In this document: positions 6,659-10,923 of the stretch, one piece after another
Position numbering within the stretch: the first letter of the stretch is position 1
Layout of the letters: each line of letters begins with the position of its first letter
NCBI GenBank assembly: GCA_030433225.1
Contig: JAUIMD010000032.1
Coordinates: 1-10,923, forward strand
Source: Bacteroidia bacterium
GTDB lineage: Bacteria > Bacteroidota > Bacteroidia > Bacteroidales > UBA5342
Direction: 5' to 3'
DNA length: 10,923 nt
Program-made: the position numbers and the translations under genes
The notes under the pieces: model-generated
What the model was told of the DNA's origin: nothing
The model's database searches: none
What the model saw: only the letters and a program-made list of their open reading frames with translations

Positions 6659-7068
6659 TTCGGCTGTTTTAGTGTTTATGACAGCTTTTGCAAATGAAAG
6701 ACCAAATGCATGCCAAATAAGGGTTTTGCACGTTTTTTAATGGATTTTTGCAGAGGTTTAGTCCCGTTAAATAGTGTGTTGTTTATTGAATATGGAGTGC
6801 TAAGAGTCACAAAATGAGACGTAAGATGGGATTGCGTTTGGCGGGGAATGATTCTGTTGTATGGTTTAAAATGGCAATGTCGGATATGGTGGCGGCAAAA
6901 AAGTGTTAATTCCCCTGATGTATGTTCAGAGCAACCTGTGTTGTGCCATATTATCGCACCGGGGTGGAAGCAGGCTTTCCCAAATCTTGTAATTTATACG
7001 CAATTTAGATAGCTCCCGTTAGTAGGGGTAACTTCCAAATCTGGCATTTTGTAAATGCCGAAAAATCA

Positions 7069-7087
7069 AACATATATGCAATATGTT
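7069..7087. repeat. Perfect inverted repeat AACATAT-N5-ATATGTT
   Basis: Seven-base arms at 7069-7075 and 7081-7087 flank ATGCA. The 19-bp size and symmetry are typical of dimeric repressor sites. It lies about 110 bp upstream of the -7 box at 7198. Confidence 0.45.
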
Positions 7088-7128
7088 ATGTATTGTGTGC
7101 CGCGCTTGTGTTGGGTGTTGAAAAGTTA

Positions 7129-7166
7129 AAAAGCGCTTTTAGTTAAAATAATGTTATCAAAACATT
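7129..7166. repeat. Two adjacent palindromes upstream of the 7198 promoter
   Basis: A perfect 12-bp palindrome AAAAGCGCTTTT (7129-7140) is followed by AATGTT (7150-7155), a 5-nt gap and AACATT (7161-7166). Both end just before the -33 region near 7175-7178. They could bind regulators of the downstream gene, but the DNA is AT-rich and chance is possible. Confidence 0.35.
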
Positions 7167-7174
7167 AAATAAAG

Positions 7175-7205
7175 TTTTTTTTCACCGGATAAACTTCTAT
7201 ATTTG
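7175..7205 (+). promoter_or_regulatory. Promoter candidate for the tandem barrel genes
   Basis: TATATTTG at 7198-7205 matches TAnnTTTG exactly. A T-rich -33 region (TTTTTTTT beginning at 7175) lies about 19 bp upstream. I saw no better match between here and the ATG at 7650, so this is the best candidate and implies a leader of about 440 nt. Confidence 0.5.
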
Positions 7206-7649
7206 AACTCAGTTATTGAACTGAAAATTGAATTAAAAGATTTGATTTGGCAGAAACAACGGAGCTATAAAAAGTTCTGAGGCGTGCTGGGTCAATGCGT
7301 TTAACCTAAAAAGCACTGCATTTTAAAATGAAAGAATGCAGGCGTGTAAGTGAAAGTAAATTAGGGTTTTGTGTGTGTAGTAAAAATTCTTTTTCTGTAA
7401 GTTGACTGAAATTAAATGCATAACCTTTTTTATGTATGTATTTTTTAAGAACTATATTGAAACAGGATTGTTCTCTTAAACAAACGGAACTGTGCACAAA
7501 CATCAAACCAATGTTAAAAAGCAATGCAGGTCAGGTAGATGTGAATGAAAGTATGAAAACCGAAGCCCGCTTACTTAACAAACTAATTTAACCTGAGAAA
7601 AAACTGTTACTGTTGCATGTTACCAAGATTTAAGACCAGAAAATAAATT
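7206..7649 (+). other. Long leader region before the first barrel gene
   Basis: These 444 bases hold no recognised gene. A hairpin pairs CTGCATTTT (7316-7324) with AGAATGCAG (7333-7341), one wobble, 8-nt loop. A 51-codon frame (7436-7591, starting MYFLRTILKQDCSLK) ends 58 nt before the next gene. It has no recognisable motif and is not called as a gene. The leader may be regulatory, may encode a small RNA, or may simply contain an unrecognised promoter nearer the gene. Confidence 0.4.
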
Positions 7650-8456
7650 ATGAAAGCGAAAAAATATTTACCTGAAAGATTAACGGCATCCATTTTTATG
7701 GTGTTTTTAGGCGTATTTCTCATGCTCTCTACACAAGCTGATGCCCAGGATCAAGCATTTAAATATGGGGTCTCAGCCCAGGGAGGTGTTAATTTCTTTC
7801 TGAGTGATGCTTATCCCGACGATATTATGGGGTCCAGTTTTGCATTATCCTTCGATTTTCAGCCGTACCATTGGATTGGTTTTATGCTGAAAGTGGAAAA
7901 TGGGACGTTAAACGGAACCAAGCGTTATAAAAGTGGTAATTCGCCTTTTTCCAGCTCTACAAAATACACGGCTGTTTCTCCCCTGTTTTATGTGCATGCC
8001 ACCAATATTGTATTTGGAGTAAATTCCGATCGTTGGTTCGATATTAAAGTAGTGGGGGGTGCCGGCCTTTCTATCGCTAATTACTCCGTAGCCTATACCC
8101 AGCCTTCCGAAACTGTTCGGGAGGGAACATCCAATGTGCTGGCTTTGTCGGCAGGGGGGGTAATGGAGTTTCATTTGCTTGAGCAGCTTACCTTTTTAAT
8201 AGACATTACCGGCGTTGCTGACTTTAGCAATAGCCTTGATGGAATTTGGGACGAAGAGCACGGTGCTGCTGCCTATAAAGGCTATGATATTGTTGCTACC
8301 TTCCATGGCGGTTTAAAATACCGGTTTGGCGGCGGAGTTAAATCTTCGGGTGGCGGTAAAAAGAAATACATCTACGAACCGAAAGAGCTGCCCAGTCAGT
8401 ACAAGGGTTTCAAAGGCTTTGATGGCATGGAGCGCAGCCGTAGCCCCAAATACTAG
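7650..8456 (+). CDS. Secreted outer-membrane beta-barrel-like protein, function unknown
   Basis: The product has 268 residues. The N-terminus (MKAKKYLPER, then a hydrophobic segment to about 27, STQADAQ) is a signal peptide with likely cleavage after ADA at 32. The mature part is a series of alternating hydrophobic-polar strands with many Gly and aromatic residues (VSAQGGVNFFL, SSFALSFDFQPYHWIGFML, FDIKVVGGAGLSIANY, GGLKYRF), as in small 8-10 strand outer-membrane barrels. After the last strand at about 226 a Gly-Ser-rich linker and a basic tail (GGGKKKYIYEPKELPSQYKG to RSRSPKY) extend for some 40 residues, presumably in the periplasm. It is a paralogue of the next gene, with shared MGSSF/TGSSF and G-T/S-L-x-G-T blocks. 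I do not recognise a named family. A porin, adhesin or structural barrel are all possible. Confidence 0.85.
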   Translation: MKAKKYLPERLTASIFMVFLGVFLMLSTQADAQDQAFKYGVSAQGGVNFFLSDAYPDDIMGSSFALSFDFQPYHWIGFMLKVENGTLNGTKRYKSGNSPFSSSTKYTAVSPLFYVHATNIVFGVNSDRWFDIKVVGGAGLSIANYSVAYTQPSETVREGTSNVLALSAGGVMEFHLLEQLTFLIDITGVADFSNSLDGIWDEEHGAAAYKGYDIVATFHGGLKYRFGGGVKSSGGGKKKYIYEPKELPSQYKGFKGFDGMERSRSPKY

Positions 8457-8563
8457 TACATAAAGCCCTTCTTACGGGCATCATAACCTTTTAATGCAGC
8501 ACTTAAAATGGTTGAATTCATAGTGTTATTATAATAGTAAAGTGCTATGCTAACCATATAAAC

Positions 8564-9502
8564 GTGAATATAAAACACTTCATTCCATACGTATTCCTGA
8601 TTCTGTCCGTATTTCGATTTAACGAAGCGTTTGGGCAGTACGAAGAAAAAGCCTCTTTTCGTGATGGCATTAGCATCACACCAACGGCAGGTATTACTAA
8701 ATTTTATGGCGATGCCGGGCCCGAAGACAATACCGGCTCGTCATTTGGCATAATGGTGGATAAAGAGTTTTTTTCCCTTTGGGGCGTGCGGCTTTCCTTT
8801 GATAAAGGGAGTCTTCAGGGTACCTACGTGGAAAATGAGAATCGCATCCACCAGGGAAAAGCCGACTTTAATCAATATGGGGCATCGTTATACCTGAATT
8901 TATCTACCGCATTTTTTAAATACAACAAGCACCGGCGCATGTTTTGGGGCGCTTACGGCGGAGGCGGTTTTCTTACCTACGAAGAAACCAATCGCTACCT
9001 GGAAGGGGTGGAGTACCTGGTGTACGAGGATGGGACAACCGGCGCCGATCACGGTCAAATTCCATTCACCGTAAATACACACGGCATCGATAACCATGGC
9101 TTTGGAAATACGCTGTATTTTAACGGTGGATTGATGTTTGATTACAAGTTATCGCAGCATTGGTTTGTGAAACTGGATGTTTCGTACAATTTTCTGCTAA
9201 CATCCCGTTTGGATGGATATGAACACCATTATTACGATCGGGTGCCCGGTATATACTACGACCCCAACCACAACGGTCCTGATAAATTCAAGAGCGATGG
9301 CATGGGACCCGTTTATACATCCAACGATGGATTTGCTTCCTTTAAAATAGGGGTACGCTATCGCATGGCCTACAAAAAGAAAAACCGCAACACCGGCGTT
9401 TCAAGGCCCTCGAACCGGTACCGCTGGCAGCGTATGCCCAGCAATCAGTACTTCGATAATGTTAAAGTGCCGGGAACCAATGCACCCAAAATAGTTCGGT
9501 AA
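8564..9502 (+). CDS. Secreted outer-membrane beta-barrel-like protein, paralogue of the preceding gene
   Basis: The product has 312 residues. The start is GTG: the frame is closed upstream by a stop near 8514 and has no ATG before it, and GTG gives a good signal peptide (MNIKHFIPYVFLILSVF, cleavage near EAFGQ at 25). The first 60 mature residues align with the neighbour: ITKFYGDAGPEDNTGSSF, then LWGVRLSFDKGSLQGTY. Both proteins also have an LDG before the last strands and a closing KIGVRYRM/GGLKYRF strand. It is longer through inserts at about 140-180 (EETNRYLEGVEYLVYEDG) and 222-250, where YYDPNHNGPDKF is rich in Asp and Asn. That looks like a surface loop and could bind a cation (inference). 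A basic tail with KKKNRN and RPSNRYRWQR ends the protein. The gap to the previous gene is 107 bp without a clear promoter or terminator, so co-transcription is likely. Confidence 0.86.
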   Translation: MNIKHFIPYVFLILSVFRFNEAFGQYEEKASFRDGISITPTAGITKFYGDAGPEDNTGSSFGIMVDKEFFSLWGVRLSFDKGSLQGTYVENENRIHQGKADFNQYGASLYLNLSTAFFKYNKHRRMFWGAYGGGGFLTYEETNRYLEGVEYLVYEDGTTGADHGQIPFTVNTHGIDNHGFGNTLYFNGGLMFDYKLSQHWFVKLDVSYNFLLTSRLDGYEHHYYDRVPGIYYDPNHNGPDKFKSDGMGPVYTSNDGFASFKIGVRYRMAYKKKNRNTGVSRPSNRYRWQRMPSNQYFDNVKVPGTNAPKIVR

Positions 9503-9521
9503 TTTATTCTTTTACAAACCT

Positions 9522-9551
9522 TTTGATAATCTCAAAGATATGCTATCTTTG
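9522..9551 (+). promoter_or_regulatory. rplS promoter with symmetric -7 element
   Basis: A TTTG -33 element (9522-9525), an 18-bp spacer and TATCTTTG (9544-9551) form a near-ideal Bacteroidota promoter, only 19 bp after the previous stop. The -7 box is one arm of a perfect inverted repeat, CAAAGATA-TGC-TATCTTTG (9533-9551). The predicted leader is about 75 nt with only weak pairing (CAGG with CCTG around 9575-9593). Confidence 0.82.
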
Positions 9552-9630
9552 CAGCCCTGTTTCGTAATCGCTGTCAGGAAAGAGTTACCTGTTATGTTGC
9601 GGAATCAATTAATAATTAAAGAGTTATATC

Positions 9631-9981
9631 ATGGATTTAATTAAAGTTGCAGAGCAGTCATTTGCTGTTGAACTGGATTTTCCAAGCTTTAAGCCGGGAG
9701 ATACCATTACTGTTGCCTATAAAATTAAAGAAGGAAACAAAGAGCGTGTTCAGCAATTTAGAGGTGTAGTGATTAAAATTAAAGGTCACGGTTCTAAAAA
9801 ACGTTTTACCGTTCGTAAAATTTCAGATGCACAGGTGGGTGTGGAAAGAATCTTTCCATTCGAATCACCAAACATCGAAAGCATTACCGTAAATAAAGTA
9901 GGTAAAGTGCGTAGAGCTAAACTTTATTACTTAAGAGGTCTTACCGGTAAAAAAGCCAGAATTAAAGAAAAACGCTCTTAG
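9631..9981 (+). CDS. rplS: 50S ribosomal protein L19
   Basis: The product has 116 residues, standard length. L19 sits at the interface of the large and small ribosomal subunits and contributes to an inter-subunit bridge. Recognition strings are [57 protein letters not shown] and [20 protein letters not shown]. The last is the conserved C-terminal core. The start ATG is preceded by an AT-rich leader without a Shine-Dalgarno sequence. It has its own strong promoter and terminator, so it is monocistronic here and not in the rpsP-rimM-trmD-rplS cluster common in other phyla. Confidence 0.98.
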   Translation: MDLIKVAEQSFAVELDFPSFKPGDTITVAYKIKEGNKERVQQFRGVVIKIKGHGSKKRFTVRKISDAQVGVERIFPFESPNIESITVNKVGKVRRAKLYYLRGLTGKKARIKEKRS

Positions 9982-10017
9982 TTATAAGGTGTGTGGCAAA
10001 TGTCACAAAAAATATTG

Positions 10018-10060
10018 GCCTGCTCCTGTCTTTACATATAAGATGAGCAGGCTTTTTTTT
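10018..10060 (+). terminator. Rho-independent terminator of rplS
   Basis: An 8-bp GC-rich stem pairs GCCTGCTC (10018-10025) with GAGCAGGC (10045-10052) around a 19-nt loop and runs into eight T residues (10053-10060). It lies 36 nt after the rplS stop and only 22 nt before the next start codon. Confidence 0.92.
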
Positions 10061-10082
10061 ATCTCTTTAGCCCCATCATGCA

Positions 10083-10718
10083 ATGTCATATAAATGGAAA
10101 TTAGCCCAGTACCTGGAAGTACGCTGGTGGAAAAACTACCAAAAAAAGCTAGGGAAAGAATACCTCGGAAATAAAAAGGACTACTGGCAAAAAATACTGG
10201 CAGCCGCCGATATTTCTGCCCCGGTTAATAAGGATGTGCTGGATGTAGGTTGCGGTCCATCCGGCATTTATACCGTTATGGATGGAAATCGGGTGCAGGC
10301 GGTTGATCCCCTGTTGGACCAGTATGAGTCCGCCATTGATTTTTTTACCCAAAATAATTATCCGGAAGTACATTTCTTTGCACAGCCCTTCGAGGATTTT
10401 GATGTGGTCCAAACCTACGACCATGTGTACTGCTTGAATGCCATTAATCATTTTAGGGACATCGAGGTGAGCGTGCAAAAACTGTATGCCTGCCTCAGGC
10501 CCGGGGGAACCTTGCTGGTGGGGATTGATGGGCATCGACACGGATTTTTGAAAAAAATATTTCAAACAATTCACATGGATTTATTGCATCCGGTACAAAT
10601 GTCGCTGGCCGATTATGAAGCTCTTTTTTCAAAACGGGGGTTTACAACTCAAAAAACAGTACAGTATACCACCGGCAATATATTTAATTATTACCTGTTA
10701 AAACTTACAAAAGAGTAA
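10083..10718 (+). CDS. Class I SAM-dependent methyltransferase, substrate unknown
   Basis: The product has 211 residues and is cytoplasmic. The Rossmann-fold methyltransferase motifs are in order: motif I VLDVGCGPSGIY (52-63), the acidic end of strand 2 in QAVDP (72-76), motif IV VYCLNAINHFRD (115-126), and LRPGGTLLVGIDGH (138-151). An N-terminal helix (WKLAQYLEVRWWKNYQKKL) may cap the substrate site, and C-terminal strands (KTVQYTTGNIFNYYLLKL) complete the sheet. This is the Methyltransf_11/25 type; the substrate could be a small molecule, lipid or quinone and cannot be told. It begins right after the rplS terminator, so its promoter must lie within or near that element, or it depends on read-through. 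The next gene starts 4 nt after its stop, which indicates an operon. Confidence 0.9.
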   Translation: MSYKWKLAQYLEVRWWKNYQKKLGKEYLGNKKDYWQKILAAADISAPVNKDVLDVGCGPSGIYTVMDGNRVQAVDPLLDQYESAIDFFTQNNYPEVHFFAQPFEDFDVVQTYDHVYCLNAINHFRDIEVSVQKLYACLRPGGTLLVGIDGHRHGFLKKIFQTIHMDLLHPVQMSLADYEALFSKRGFTTQKTVQYTTGNIFNYYLLKLTKE

Positions 10719-10722
10719 CCCC

Positions 10723-10923
10723 ATGGAAGAATTTGTACTCCGAAAAATGAATGTCAGGAATGGAAGTCCTGTTCAGTATTTTTGGGATAAAAAGAACGCT
10801 GAAGAAAGCAGTGTGAATGCGCTTATTGGAAAAGAGGTGGCCTTGCGCTTTCGTGGAAAAATCATTTGTGAAGGCTGTGGAAAGGTATCCAGAAAATCCT
10901 TTTCTCAGGGGTATTGCTATCCA
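10723..10923 (+). CDS. DUF2797 family protein, 5' part
   Basis: The first 67 codons are present and the gene runs off the right edge in frame. The start ATG is 4 nt after the methyltransferase stop. The sequence LRKMNVRNGSPVQYFW, ALIGKEVALRFRGKIICEGC and KSFSQGYCYP matches the start of DUF2797 proteins, a family of unknown function with a cysteine pattern suggesting a zinc site. Visible cysteines are Cys49, Cys52 and Cys65, and the next would normally follow just after the YCYP string, beyond the window. Coupling with a methyltransferase is noted but not informative by itself. Family assignment is from recall of these conserved strings. Confidence 0.85.
   Translation, partial: MEEFVLRKMNVRNGSPVQYFWDKKNAEESSVNALIGKEVALRFRGKIICEGCGKVSRKSFSQGYCYP

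Larger units (their letters stand above)
6659..7174. other. Intergenic region without a recognised gene
   Basis: About 500 bp separate the small minus-strand gene from the promoter near 7198. On the minus strand just before the small gene, ATTTG recurs three times at 11-12 bp spacing (plus CAAAT at 6691, 6703, 6714). A 31-codon frame at 6814-6909 has no support. Hairpins or inverted repeats are at 7043-7059 (GGCATTT, 3-nt loop, AAATGCC), 7069-7087, 7129-7140 and 7150-7166. No tRNA, rRNA or known riboswitch was recognised. Confidence 0.6.

Noticed and set aside
6814..6909. 31-codon frame on the plus strand, beginning MRRKMGLRLAGN
   Set aside because: No promoter, terminator, recognisable motif or coding pattern supports it; frames this short are common by chance.
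7306..7524. 72-codon frame on the minus strand in the intergenic region
   Set aside because: Its start and stop have no signals around them, the translation looks random, and it lies antisense to the likely leader.
7436..7591. 51-codon frame on the plus strand ahead of the first barrel gene
   Set aside because: The composition is not clearly coding and no domain is visible; kept only as a remark on the leader.
8466..8481. Hairpin GCCC/GGGC after the first barrel gene
   Set aside because: Only a 4-bp stem and no T-tract, so it is not called as a terminator.
9992..10007. Small hairpin TGTGGC/GTCACA after rplS
   Set aside because: Followed by A residues, not T; the strong GC-rich hairpin 10 nt further on explains termination.
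10149..10574. Long minus-strand frame inside the methyltransferase gene
   Set aside because: It mirrors a gene with complete methyltransferase motifs, so it is a shadow of codon bias.
1..10923. CRISPR array, tRNA or rRNA gene, insertion sequence, prophage or toxin-antitoxin pair
   Set aside because: No regularly spaced repeats, cloverleaf, transposase, integrase or phage-like genes were seen in reading the window.

Overview
This window looks like chromosomal DNA from a member of the phylum Bacteroidota, probably the Cytophagales, though genus and species cannot be fixed. Several upstream regions carry the Bacteroidota-type -7 promoter element TAnnTTTG. Starts lack clear Shine-Dalgarno sequences. 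The TonB-dependent receptor has the N-terminal carboxypeptidase-regulatory-like domain usual in this phylum, and the asparagine synthase, YceI and DUF2797 proteins also read as Bacteroidota versions.

Layout. Positions 2-523 hold the 3' end of a glutamine-hydrolysing asparagine synthase on the plus strand. It is closed by a strong hairpin terminator, and a second hairpin just beyond serves the converging minus-strand genes. Positions 630-3816 are a minus-strand block. Read in its own direction it encodes a MarR-type regulator, an AraC-type regulator, a pirin-family cupin and a secreted YceI-family protein. A TAnnTTTG promoter lies before pirin, with two identical 10-bp direct repeats 21 bp apart directly upstream. 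This suggests that the AraC protein, or a relative, switches on the pirin-yceI pair.

Positions 3817-4032 are a divergent intergenic region with a nested inverted repeat and promoter elements for both directions. Positions 4033-6411 encode a 792-residue TonB-dependent outer-membrane receptor with no SusD partner. A small minus-strand gene for 54 residues (6494-6658) follows, with its own U-tract terminator (6425-6460). About 1 kb without a recognisable gene then follows, containing several perfect inverted repeats, a likely promoter near 7198 and a leader of about 440 nt.

Positions 7650-9502 hold two tandem plus-strand genes for related secreted beta-barrel-like proteins with basic C-terminal tails. 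Neither belongs to a family I can name. Beyond them is rplS (ribosomal protein L19) with a textbook promoter and terminator, then a class I SAM methyltransferase, then the first 67 codons of a DUF2797 zinc-binding protein 4 nt downstream.

Most of the window is ordinary core and envelope gene content. The observations most worth following are the hidden 54-residue gene with its terminator, the phased repeats before the pirin promoter, the tandem barrel pair with its long leader, and the symmetric element around the rplS -7 box. No CRISPR array, tRNA, rRNA, insertion sequence or prophage was seen, and nothing here is clearly a new defence or biosynthetic system.
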